Shown here in pieces: positions 15,553-23,222 of a stretch of 32,013 nucleotides of DNA. The stretch's first letter is position 1. The number at the start of each line of letters is the position of its first letter. Below the pieces are notes generated by a model. The model saw nothing but the letters and a program-made list of their open reading frames with translations, had not been told where the DNA came from and ran no database searches. The DNA lies in contig JBMNSQ010000003.1 in NCBI GenBank assembly GCA_050945275.1, forward strand, positions 1-32,013, in the 5' to 3' direction. This DNA comes from JAAYWY01 sp050945275. GTDB taxonomy: Bacteria > Bacillota > DTU030 > DUMP01. A program made the translations under genes and the position numbers.

Positions 15553-18197
15553 TAAATGTTTTTAATTTTATCCCTGGCGACCCCTGCGGCTGTAGTCAAA
15601 GCCGCTTCCAGTTGAGATGGATCTTTTCCACCTGCTTGGGCCATTCCTGGACGGCCACCACCACCGCCACCAGCAACCTCAGCCGCGGCCTTTACAATTT
15701 GACCTGCGTGTAAACCGCGCTTAACTAAATCGGGACTGACGTAAGTAAGGAAATTAGCTTTGTCCTCACTACTATAGCCAAGTAGAATCACAGCGCTTGG
15801 CATTCGCACTTTGAGCACATCAACCACCCGGCGCAAATCATTCATAGATTGGGCCGCTATAGAAGCAGACAATAATTTGCTATTTCCTATCTGCTCGGCT
15901 TTATTAACTAGTTTCAAAGCAGTAGATTCCAAAGTAGCTTGAGTAAGACGTGCCAGCTCCTTGTCCTTCTCTTTGGATTCCGTAAGCAAAGTTTCCACCC
16001 GCATTAAAATATTGTCCTTACTGCTACCTAAAAGCTGCCCTGTTTTGCTAAGTATCATTTCTTGTTCCCGCCACAGGGACCAAGCTGCAAATCCTGCTAC
16101 TGCCTCGATCCGTCTCAGACCAGCTCCAACACTAGTTTCGTCAACTATGCGGCAGATACCGATATCACCGGTACGCTTGACATGCGTGCCACCGCACAAT
16201 TCTATGCTATATGGCCCAATTTTTACAACTCGCACCATGTCATCATATTTCTCATTAAACAAGGCCATGGCTCCTAGGGCTGCAGCATCGCTACGTCCCA
16301 TTACATTTATTTCCAGGGAAATATTCTCCAAAATGTGCTCGTTTACTATTCTCTCAACTTGCTCAAGATCCTGCTTGGTAACAGAACCTAAATGAGAAAA
16401 GTCAAATCGTAGCCGCTCTGGCGTAACCAAAGAGCCCGCCTGGTGTACATGGTCACCTAATACTTGTCTAAGCGCCTGATGCAAAAGATGAGTGGCAGTA
16501 TGGTGCCTGGCAGTGGCCAAACGCATTTCTTTATTTACCTCAGCTAGTGCTCTTTCCTCTACCCGGACAGTTCCTGCTACAACTTGACCAATGTGAACAA
16601 TAGCCCCTGCTGGCGTTTGCTTTACATCGCATACCTGAACTTGGCCTTGATCCGTGGAAATTAGTCCTTGATCACCCACCTGACCTCCTGACTCAGCATA
16701 AAAAGGCGTACGATTAAGCACCAGTTGTACTCGAGCACCAGCGGCTGCTGTATCAACAGCTACGCCATCTTTAATTAGCGCTGTAATACGGGCTCCGTTT
16801 TCTATTAAAGTTTCATACCCCGAAAAATGAGACTTTAGACCACTGAGCACCTCTTCTTCCTGTTCCTTAACACCCATACCATCCGCTTGGCCACGAGCCT
16901 GTCGTGCCCGTTCCCGTTGGCCTTGCATCTCGACTTCAAAACCCTTTTTATCCACCTTCAGCCCCTGCTCACTTAAAATCTCTTTAGTTAGATCTAGCGG
17001 AAAACCATAGGTGTCATACAAGAAAAACGCATTGCGCCCACTTAAAGTAGTTTCTCCTTGTTGTTTGAGCTGGGCTACCATATCTCCCAAAATGCCAAGA
17101 CCGGTATCTAGTGTGCTTAGAAAACGCTTCTCTTCTTGCCCTACTACTTCTTGGATGAATCCTTTCTTTTCTGCCAAATAAGAATAACCAACTTGCCCTA
17201 CCCTCACCACAGTAGAAACTATTTCTCTTAGAAATGGCTCTTTTACACCTAAAAGACGTCCATAACGTACGGCCCGCCTTATTAAACGTCTTAACACATA
17301 ACCACGGCCCTCGTTAGAGGGCAACACCCCATCCGCAATAAGATGGACAAAGGCTCGGCTATGATCAGCGATTACCTTAAGTGCCACATCATGTTCTGTT
17401 GACCTACCATACTCGGCACCGGTGATAGATTGAGCGGTTTCAATAATAGGAAAGACTAAGTCCGTCTCAAAGTTATTGGCAGCCCCCTGCAACACCGCGG
17501 CGATCCGCTCTAATCCCATGCCGGTATCGATATTTTTCTTAGGAAGTGTAGTATAATTCCCCTCCTCGTCCCGGTCAAATTGGGTGAACACCAAATTCCA
17601 TATTTCTAAATAGCGGTCACAGTCACAACCAACCGTACAGGAAGGGGAGTCACAACCTCTCTCCAAACCCAAATCAATGTAAATTTCCGAGCACGGACCA
17701 CAAGGTCCCGGGCCGATCTCCCAAAAGTTGGTTTCCTTACCCAACCGTACAATTCGCTCGGTAGGTATACCGACAACATTGTGCCAAATATCGTAAGCTT
17801 CGTCGTCATCTGTATAAACAGAAATCCACAGTCGATCCTTGGGTAAGCCCAAATCTTTGGTGAGAAATTCCCATGCCCAAGAGATAGCATCCATCTTAAA
17901 ATAGTCACCAAATGAAAAGTTTCCGAGCATCTCAAAAAATGTGTGATGGCGAGCAGTACGTCCAACGTTTTCCAGATCGCCAGTGCGGACACATTTTTGC
18001 GCTGTGGCAACGCGATAGCTAGGTGGAGTTTTTTGTCCAGTAAAATAAGGCTTAAAGGGTGCCATACCGGCCCCAATAAGAAGTAAACTGGGATCGTGCT
18101 CCGGCACTAAAGATGCACTAGGTAGAACAATATGCCCCTTGCTCTCCATGAACTGCAAAAATCGATTCCTAATTTCATCACCACTAATTTTTTTCAC
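15552..18197 (-). CDS. alaS: Alanyl-tRNA synthetase
   Basis: An 881-residue class II synthetase of full length. The catalytic domain has HHTFFEMLGNFSFGDYF (84-100). The editing domain has HHTATH (565-570) and CGGTH (668-672), the zinc-linked residues that clear Ser- and Gly-tRNA-Ala. The C-terminal domain includes the glycine-rich run at about 839-857. It charges tRNA-Ala in the cytoplasm. Start GTG at 18197, preceded by AAAGGGTGATGATAG. Expression should be controlled by the T-box leader upstream and by the consensus promoter at 18483-18511. Confidence 0.99.
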   Translation of the reverse strand: MKKISGDEIRNRFLQFMESKGHIVLPSASLVPEHDPSLLLIGAGMAPFKPYFTGQKTPPSYRVATAQKCVRTGDLENVGRTARHHTFFEMLGNFSFGDYFKMDAISWAWEFLTKDLGLPKDRLWISVYTDDDEAYDIWHNVVGIPTERIVRLGKETNFWEIGPGPCGPCSEIYIDLGLERGCDSPSCTVGCDCDRYLEIWNLVFTQFDRDEEGNYTTLPKKNIDTGMGLERIAAVLQGAANNFETDLVFPIIETAQSITGAEYGRSTEHDVALKVIADHSRAFVHLIADGVLPSNEGRGYVLRRLIRRAVRYGRLLGVKEPFLREIVSTVVRVGQVGYSYLAEKKGFIQEVVGQEEKRFLSTLDTGLGILGDMVAQLKQQGETTLSGRNAFFLYDTYGFPLDLTKEILSEQGLKVDKKGFEVEMQGQRERARQARGQADGMGVKEQEEEVLSGLKSHFSGYETLIENGARITALIKDGVAVDTAAAGARVQLVLNRTPFYAESGGQVGDQGLISTDQGQVQVCDVKQTPAGAIVHIGQVVAGTVRVEERALAEVNKEMRLATARHHTATHLLHQALRQVLGDHVHQAGSLVTPERLRFDFSHLGSVTKQDLEQVERIVNEHILENISLEINVMGRSDAAALGAMALFNEKYDDMVRVVKIGPYSIELCGGTHVKRTGDIGICRIVDETSVGAGLRRIEAVAGFAAWSLWREQEMILSKTGQLLGSSKDNILMRVETLLTESKEKDKELARLTQATLESTALKLVNKAEQIGNSKLLSASIAAQSMNDLRRVVDVLKVRMPSAVILLGYSSEDKANFLTYVSPDLVKRGLHAGQIVKAAAEVAGGGGGGRPGMAQAGGKDPSQLEAALTTAAGVARDKIKNI

Positions 18198-18229
18198 CTA
18201 TCATCACCCTTTCGTTCTTCTTCATGGCC

Positions 18230-18476
18230 AAAATAGAAACAACCCCCGCCGCAGGGACGAGGGTTATCTCGTAAACCACCCTGATTTACCACTACGTGGC
18301 CCGAGTAGTATCTAACACAAGTAAAGTGCGGTAACGGTGCACACCGGAAGCGCTCTTCACGCCTAGCTTGGAAATGGCTTTCCCTCTGGACTCTCAGGGA
18401 TCTTCCACCCTAGGATCCCCTCTCTTAGAGAGCTTTACAAAGGTACTCTTTTCCGCATCGCCGTATGCCTTTATTG
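18230..18476 (-). promoter_or_regulatory. T-box riboswitch leader of alaS
   Basis: The roughly 245-nt leader carries the T-box core AGGGTGG (18282-18276). The antiterminator can fold as AGGG/CCCT plus ACGAG/CTCGT around a TGGTTT bulge (18253-18282). The competing terminator (18241-18265, 10 bp) is followed by GTTTCTATTTT. The bulge UGGU pairs with the ACCA end of tRNA-Ala (A73). Stem I shows the AGAGUA/GAA internal-loop elements; a GCG (Ala) triplet lies at 18353-18351 beside the lower stem CGGAA/TTCCG. The specifier register is not certain: a stricter spacing would read AGC. Uncharged tRNA-Ala should favour readthrough into alaS. Confidence 0.9.
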
Positions 18477-18482
18477 CCCTTT

Positions 18483-18511
18483 ATTATAAGATAGACTCTA
18501 TTTTGTGTCAA
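18483..18511 (-). promoter_or_regulatory. Consensus sigma-A promoter of alaS
   Basis: Perfect TTGACA (18511-18506), a 17-bp spacer and perfect TATAAT (18488-18483) on the minus strand, predicting a start near 18476. The -35 lies inside the last codons of the upstream AI-2E-type gene. Confidence 0.9.
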
Positions 18512-19532
18512 ACTTTCCTCTTTGACGAAGAAAGAATAAAAACACTTTCAGCGCAGCTGCCAAAGGCACTGCTAATAAGACACCCACAATACCAGCCAGT
18601 TGGCCTCCCACTAAGATGACAAATATTACAGTAAGCGGATGTAATCCTACTCTTTCTCCAAGAATCTTAGGGGATATAACAGTACTTTCTACTTGATGTA
18701 TTATCAAGAATAAAATGGCCACATATAAAGCCTTAAGCGGTGATTCTAAGAGGGCAATAACTACGGCCGGAAGCGCTCCAATTACTGGGCCAAAATACGG
18801 AATTATGTCAAATGCGCCAGCCATAATTCCAATTAGAAAAGCAAAATCAATATTAAGTAGCGTCAAACCGATAAAGGACAACAACCCTACAATAAAGGAT
18901 ACCAAGAGGTGCCCTCGAATAAATCCCCCTAATACACCATCTAGTTCTTGCAGTAAATAGGCAATATCGTGCCCTGAGCCAACGGGAATAAAATTGTGGA
19001 ATGCTTCTTTAATAAGTGCAAGATCGCGCAACATATAAAAGGCGAGAATGGGAGCAATAATAATAGCCAACACATGGGACAACAATGATACAGCAAAATC
19101 AGCCACCGATCGTATATGGCTAAGTATATTTTCTTCCATTCGATTAATTGTCTCATCCATGACTTGCCTCAGCCCTGCCGGTAAAGTTACTCGCGAATAA
19201 AAACGCTGCATCTGATTTAGCAAGCCTTCTAGTTTTTTAGTATATATAGGAACCATATCAGCAAAGGCATCCAACTCGGCAGCACCAAAAGGAACTACAC
19301 AAAAAACTAATAACACTAACAATGCGATCAAAGCAGCATATAAAGATAATATAGCGGCTACCCTGCTTATTCCCCTTCTTTGCAATCGATCCACTAAAGG
19401 CGCTAGGATATAAGCTATTACTAAGGCATAAACAAAAGGAACAATGGCAGCTCGCATCGCGAAAAGAAAAAGGCCTACTAAGAGCAGGCCTACTAGAAAT
19501 AACAACCGGGAACGCCTAAGCCAAGTCAACAT
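18498..19532 (-). CDS. AI-2E family transporter (YrrI/PerM-like membrane protein)
   Basis: A 344-residue polytopic membrane protein. Two hydrophobic helices come first (about 10-48), then one at about 60-85, a soluble helical region of about 85-150, and five or so C-terminal helices. Family signatures are APILAFYMLRD, FDIIPYFGPVIGALPAVVIA and SPKILGERVGLHPL. The family was named after TqsA, linked to AI-2 export; substrates of other members are unknown, and some act as Na+/H+ antiporters. It begins 1 bp after the YtxH-like gene. In Firmicutes it commonly precedes alaS, as here. Its last codons double as the -35 of the alaS promoter. Confidence 0.92.
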   Translation of the reverse strand: MLTWLRRSRLLFLVGLLLVGLFLFAMRAAIVPFVYALVIAYILAPLVDRLQRRGISRVAAILSLYAALIALLVLLVFCVVPFGAAELDAFADMVPIYTKKLEGLLNQMQRFYSRVTLPAGLRQVMDETINRMEENILSHIRSVADFAVSLLSHVLAIIIAPILAFYMLRDLALIKEAFHNFIPVGSGHDIAYLLQELDGVLGGFIRGHLLVSFIVGLLSFIGLTLLNIDFAFLIGIMAGAFDIIPYFGPVIGALPAVVIALLESPLKALYVAILFLIIHQVESTVISPKILGERVGLHPLTVIFVILVGGQLAGIVGVLLAVPLAAALKVFLFFLRQRGKFDTK

Positions 19533-19533
19533 G

Positions 19534-19716
19534 TTACTCTTTGACCATCCGACGCCACATATCTCCCATCATTTTTGTCGCCCGCCCCATTTTATGATTG
19601 GCGTGAATAATTCTTCCCTTAGTTTCTGGCTTCAAGTTGGGGTAAGAAGCCATTCCAAATAATCCGCCCAGGATGGTACCTATTAATAAACCGCTCAAAA
19701 ATCTGCCGCGTCTCAT
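19534..19716 (-). CDS. Small YtxH-like membrane protein
   Basis: A 60-residue protein. One N-terminal hydrophobic segment (about residues 7-24, FLSGLLIGTILGGLFGMA) is followed by a basic, helical C-terminal half. This is the layout of YtxH/YrxK-type small proteins, but it is too short for firm family assignment. Start ATG at 19716, with AAAGGGAGG upstream. It lies 13 bp after the zinc-ribbon gene and 1 bp before the AI-2E-type gene, so the three are probably co-translated. Function unknown. Confidence 0.75.
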   Translation of the reverse strand: MRRGRFLSGLLIGTILGGLFGMASYPNLKPETKGRIIHANHKMGRATKMMGDMWRRMVKE

Positions 19717-19729
19717 TGTAAGCCTCCCT

Positions 19730-19909
19730 TTAGCTAGAGATCGTATCTTCCCATGCTAACAGAGAACCATCATCTTGGACTTCATAGACTTCGTAGCCTT
19801 CTTGGGTAGGCGCAAACTCTAAATAACAGTTGTGACAGTAATACTGGTTTACCCCTACTTTGCCCACTCGACGCTCGCCACAAACCGGACAAGACCAAGA
19901 AGTGGTCAC
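19730..19909 (-). CDS. 59-residue zinc-ribbon protein
   Basis: A short gene that is easily missed. GTG start at 19909, with AAGGAGG 10 nt upstream, and stop at 19730. The protein has two CxxC knuckles, C7-C10 (SCPVCG) and C25-C28 (YCHNCYLEF), 14 residues apart, as in a rubredoxin-like or zinc-ribbon fold. An acidic C-terminal half follows (EGYEVYEVQDDGSLLAWED). A promoter lies just upstream at 19940-19968, and two membrane-protein genes follow closely. Function unknown; a role as a small regulatory or adaptor protein for the membrane proteins is only a guess. Confidence 0.8.
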   Translation of the reverse strand: MTTSWSCPVCGERRVGKVGVNQYYCHNCYLEFAPTQEGYEVYEVQDDGSLLAWEDTISS

Positions 19910-19939
19910 TGTTTCCCCCTCCTTGATAGGTTGCTACCT

Positions 19940-19968
19940 ATAGTATGTCCTGTCTGATATTATTTCAA
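19940..19968 (-). promoter_or_regulatory. Probable sigma-A promoter of the zinc-ribbon operon
   Basis: Minus strand: TTGAAA (19968-19963), 17-bp spacer, TACTAT (19945-19940). It begins just downstream of the mnmA terminator and about 30 bp before the zinc-ribbon start codon. Confidence 0.65.
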
Positions 19969-19972
19969 ACAA

Positions 19973-20010
19973 CGAAGGGATCAATTGTCAATTTGCAATT
20001 GATCCCTTCG
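19973..20010 (-). terminator. Terminator overlapping the end of mnmA
   Basis: A perfect 15-bp stem, CGAAGGGATCAATTG (19973-19987) with CAATTGATCCCTTCG (19996-20010), and an 8-nt loop. The ascending arm is inside the last mnmA codons and the stop lies in the loop. The minus strand continues TTGTTTG, a weak U-tract. Confidence 0.75.
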
Positions 20011-21091
20011 GTGTGATAATACCACCGCCCAACACTTCCTCGCCTTGATAAAAGACGGCTGCTTGTCCAGGTGCAGGGGCACGAGCTGGCTGGACAAACT
20101 CAACAACTACACCTGAATCTTTGTCCGGAATGAGGCGGGCCTGGCTTAGCATACCACGATATCGAACGCGAACAGCAGCTTCAATAGGCTTTTGGGGCGG
20201 CGCTACACTTACCCAATTTACCTGCTCTACTCTAATTTTGGAGCGGAGCAAATCGCGTTCTTCGCCTAGTATAATCACGTTGCGCTCCGGGTCTATATCC
20301 ACAACATATAGTCTTTTTGAGCTGGAAATTCCCAAGTGCCTTCGTTGCCCAATAGTATAAAAAGGCAAACCACTATGTGTACCCAATACTTGGCCAGACT
20401 GATTAACAAATGGACCTGGCTTGATCGCGGTTGGTATACGTTGGTACAAGAAACTACGATAATCATCATCAGGCACAAAGCAAATTTCTTGACTGTCGTG
20501 CTTCGCAGCTACAGTTAAACCTAGTTCAGCAGCTATACTTCTAGTCTCCTCTTTTGTCAACTCCCCTAATGGGAATAACGTATGTGCTAGCTGATACTGA
20601 TTCAAGTCATATAGGGCATAGCTTTGATCCTTATGCTTATCTACAGCTTCTTGCAATACATAACGCTTCTTTTTATAACTATATTTTATTCGGGCATAAT
20701 GCCCCGTAGCCACATAATCAGCGCCCAATACCAGAGCCTTTTCCAACAAAGATTTGAACTTAAGCTTAGTATTGCAAACAATACATGGATTGGGCGTACG
20801 TCCCCTAGCATATTCACGGCAAAAGTACTGTACCACTTCCTGCTCGAACTGCTGTTGCATATTGAGAACATAGTAAGGAATATTAAGTTTGTACGCCACG
20901 GCCCGAGCATCATCCACTGCACCTAAAGAGCAACATCCGCCCGGCTTTTCTTGTAAAGGATCTTCTTTAGACTTCGGCCAAATTTGCATGGTGACACCGA
21001 TAACATCGTAACCTTGCTGCTTTAGCAAAGCTGCCGCTACCGCAGAATCCACTCCGCCGCTCATGGCCGCCACAACCCGCTGGCGCGCCAT
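19988..21091 (-). CDS. mnmA: tRNA 2-thiouridylase MnmA
   Basis: A 367-residue PP-loop ATPase. The SGGVDS motif is at residues 11-16. The catalytic cysteines are C106 (NPCIVCN) and C204 (SQEICFVPD). It adds sulfur to U34 of tRNA-Lys, -Glu and -Gln, using sulfur from a cysteine desulfurase. It begins 8 bp after nifU and so sits in the rrf2-nifS-nifU-mnmA unit, where NifS is the evident sulfur donor. It ends in a strong terminator hairpin. Confidence 0.98.
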   Translation of the reverse strand: MARQRVVAAMSGGVDSAVAAALLKQQGYDVIGVTMQIWPKSKEDPLQEKPGGCCSLGAVDDARAVAYKLNIPYYVLNMQQQFEQEVVQYFCREYARGRTPNPCIVCNTKLKFKSLLEKALVLGADYVATGHYARIKYSYKKKRYVLQEAVDKHKDQSYALYDLNQYQLAHTLFPLGELTKEETRSIAAELGLTVAAKHDSQEICFVPDDDYRSFLYQRIPTAIKPGPFVNQSGQVLGTHSGLPFYTIGQRRHLGISSSKRLYVVDIDPERNVIILGEERDLLRSKIRVEQVNWVSVAPPQKPIEAAVRVRYRGMLSQARLIPDKDSGVVVEFVQPARAPAPGQAAVFYQGEEVLGGGIITPKGSIAN

Positions 21092-21099
21092 ATTATCAC

Positions 21100-21474
21100 C
21101 TACTTGTTCTGTTGTTTCTGTTTATAGTCATCAATAGCGGCATGCAAGGCATCCGCTGCTAGATTAGAGCAATGCATTTTCTGGCAAGGTAGCCCATCTA
21201 GTGCTTCCGCCACCGTTTTATTACTTACTTTCATGGCTTCGGCCAGCGTCTTACCCTTAACCAATTCAGTTACCATACTGGAAGTAGCGATAGCCGCTCC
21301 ACAACCAAAAGTCTTAAATTTAATATCCTCAATCCGGTCCTCCTTGATTCTTAGAAATATCTTCATGATATCTCCGCATCTCGGATTGCCTACTTGTCCC
21401 TCACCATCAGGCTTATCCATTTCGCCTACGTTACGTGGATTCATGAAATGGTCCATAACTTTTTCACTATACAT
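21100..21474 (-). CDS. nifU: Fe-S cluster assembly scaffold, NifU/IscU-type
   Basis: A 124-residue scaffold with only the IscU-like domain. Cluster ligands C33 (PRCGD, with D35), C58 (FGCGA) and C102 (MHCSN) are present, with an extra C97 nearby. It accepts sulfur from NifS and builds [2Fe-2S] and [4Fe-4S] clusters for transfer. It overlaps nifS by 8 bp, so the two are translationally coupled. The LPPVK HscA-binding motif of E. coli IscU is not visible, in line with clostridial NifU-type scaffolds. Confidence 0.95.
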   Translation of the reverse strand: MYSEKVMDHFMNPRNVGEMDKPDGEGQVGNPRCGDIMKIFLRIKEDRIEDIKFKTFGCGAAIATSSMVTELVKGKTLAEAMKVSNKTVAEALDGLPCQKMHCSNLAADALHAAIDDYKQKQQNK

Positions 21475-22645
21475 TATAAACTTCCCCCTTCGGCGCCAAG
21501 GGCGACATAGCCCGCAAACGCTTTACGATATCTGGCAAAATTGATAATACGTAGTCGATATCTTCTTTAGTATTTTCACGACCAATAGTTAGCCGTAGCG
21601 AGCCATGAGCTATCTCATGCGATAAGCCAATGGACAGTAGAACATGTGACGGCTCCAGTGAACCGGACGTACAAGCACTACCGCTGGAGGCAGCTATACC
21701 AGCTAAATCAAGACTTAGTAACAACGATTCCCCTTCTATAAACTCGAAGGAAAAATTAACATTGCCCGGTAAGCGTAATGTTCGGTGTCCATTTAAACGC
21801 ACATGGTCAATAGAGTTTAGGACGCCTTCTATCAGATACTCTCTCAGATTAGTAAGATGTACTTGTCTTTCTGCTAGTTCCAATCGGGCTAACTCAGCAG
21901 CTTTGCCGAGCCCCACGATACCAGGTACGTTTTCGGTACCCGCCCTAAGTCTTCGCTCCTGAGCCCCACCGTAAATAAAGGGTTTAATTCTAACACCGCG
22001 TCGCACGTATAGTGCCCCTACGCCTTTAGCTGCGTATATTTTGTGTCCGGACAGTGACAACAAATCGATACCTAGCTCTTTAACATCAACTGGTATATTA
22101 CCTACTGCCTGAACAGCGTCAGTATGAAACAAAACTTTGTGTTCCCGTGCAACTTTGGCTAGCTGAGCAATAGGTTCAATCGTGCCGATCTCGTTATTAG
22201 CAAACATGATGCTGACCAAAATTGTCTCCGGCGTCAATGCCTCTCTTAAATCTTCCGGATCTACTAGGCCATCGGAATCCACCGGCAAATAAGTTACCCG
22301 AAAACCTTTTTGCTCCAAATCTTCCGCCGTATGCAAAATTGCATGATGTTCTATCTTGGAAGTTATGATGTGATTTCCTTTATGCTGAAGGGCCGATGCA
22401 ACGCCTACCAAAGCAGTATTGTCAGCTTCGGTACCACTACCCGTAAAAATAATTTCAGCCGGTTCGGCGTTAATTAGTGCCGCCACCTGGGCCCGAGCAT
22501 TTTCGATAGCAGCTTTGGCCTCACGCCCAAAGCTGTAAATACTGGAAGGATTACCTAGTTGATCTCGCAAGTAAGGTAGCATGGATTCTAAAACTTCAGG
22601 ATGAACGGCAGTGGTCGCAGCGTGGTCTAAATACACGCGACGCAT
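21467..22645 (-). CDS. nifS: Cysteine desulfurase NifS
   Basis: A 392-residue class V PLP enzyme. It starts at the ATG encoding MRRVYLDHAATT, preceded by AAAGGGG; the open frame reaches 22705, but those extra residues overlap rrf2 and do not fit the family. The PLP lysine is K202 (LSGHKIYAAKG) and the persulfide cysteine is C325 in SSGSACTSGSLEPSHV, in a flexible loop. It turns cysteine into alanine and persulfide, feeding NifU and MnmA encoded next to it. It is almost certainly regulated by the Rrf2 protein upstream. Confidence 0.97.
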   Translation of the reverse strand: MRRVYLDHAATTAVHPEVLESMLPYLRDQLGNPSSIYSFGREAKAAIENARAQVAALINAEPAEIIFTGSGTEADNTALVGVASALQHKGNHIITSKIEHHAILHTAEDLEQKGFRVTYLPVDSDGLVDPEDLREALTPETILVSIMFANNEIGTIEPIAQLAKVAREHKVLFHTDAVQAVGNIPVDVKELGIDLLSLSGHKIYAAKGVGALYVRRGVRIKPFIYGGAQERRLRAGTENVPGIVGLGKAAELARLELAERQVHLTNLREYLIEGVLNSIDHVRLNGHRTLRLPGNVNFSFEFIEGESLLLSLDLAGIAASSGSACTSGSLEPSHVLLSIGLSHEIAHGSLRLTIGRENTKEDIDYVLSILPDIVKRLRAMSPLAPKGEVYNV

Positions 22646-22679
22646 AGATTTTTTCCCCTTTCGCTTCAAAGTAAATTTT

Positions 22680-23135
22680 TCAACAACTTCTGTCACCAGT
22701 ATCACTAACCGGGTTCAGTCTTTTCTCTTCGGCCATTAAATCGGCCAGAGTAATACTGTCCAATACCTGAACCATACTATCCCTAAGACGCTTCCATAGT
22801 AAACGCTCAACACAAGACTCGGCGCAATCGCAAGTGTCGGTGCCAGGAATCTCTATCACACATTGAACCGGACCAATCGGTCCTTCCAGCACCCTTATAA
22901 TATCACCGGTGGTAATACTATCGGGTTCCTTGGCTAATAGATAACCGCCCTGAGCCCCTCGTACACTGCGAACCAAGCCGGCCTTTCTAAGTTCGCTAAT
23001 TAACTGCTCTAGATAAGCCTCAGAGAGGCTCTCTATTTCTGCCACTTCTTTGAGCGGTATTGGACCTTGACCATAAAGTCTGGCCAGGGCGAGCATAGCC
23101 CTTATCCCATAACGACCTTTGGTAGATAGGCGCAC
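22680..23135 (-). CDS. Rrf2-family regulator (IscR-like)
   Basis: A 151-residue Rrf2 protein. The N-terminal winged helix (RLSTKGRYGIRAMLALA, then GGYLLAKEP in the wing) binds DNA. Cysteines at C92, C102, C104 and C108 fall in the loop that holds the [2Fe-2S] cluster of IscR (C92, C98, C104 in E. coli), so cluster binding is likely. CymR, which lacks such a cluster, is a less likely match. It heads the rrf2-nifS-nifU-mnmA unit and probably represses it when clusters are plentiful. Start GTG at 23135 with AAGGGGAG upstream. Confidence 0.92.
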   Translation of the reverse strand: MRLSTKGRYGIRAMLALARLYGQGPIPLKEVAEIESLSEAYLEQLISELRKAGLVRSVRGAQGGYLLAKEPDSITTGDIIRVLEGPIGPVQCVIEIPGTDTCDCAESCVERLLWKRLRDSMVQVLDSITLADLMAEEKRLNPVSDTGDRSC

Positions 23136-23183
23136 AACGTTCTCCCCTTAATCCCTAGTAATTCACTCGGCTTGCTTGCCTTT

Positions 23184-23212
23184 AAGATAGCATATGATTT
23201 GAGGCTTGTCAA
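23184..23212 (-). promoter_or_regulatory. Probable sigma-A promoter of rrf2-nifS-nifU-mnmA
   Basis: Minus strand: TTGACA (23212-23207), 17-bp spacer, TATCTT (23189-23184), predicting a start near 23177. It lies directly after the rarA stop. I saw no clear palindrome that would serve as the Rrf2 operator. Confidence 0.75.
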
Positions 23213-23222
23213 TGGATGAGCC

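Noticed and set aside
17606..18076. 156-codon minus-strand frame
   Set aside because: It is an out-of-frame shadow of the alaS catalytic domain.
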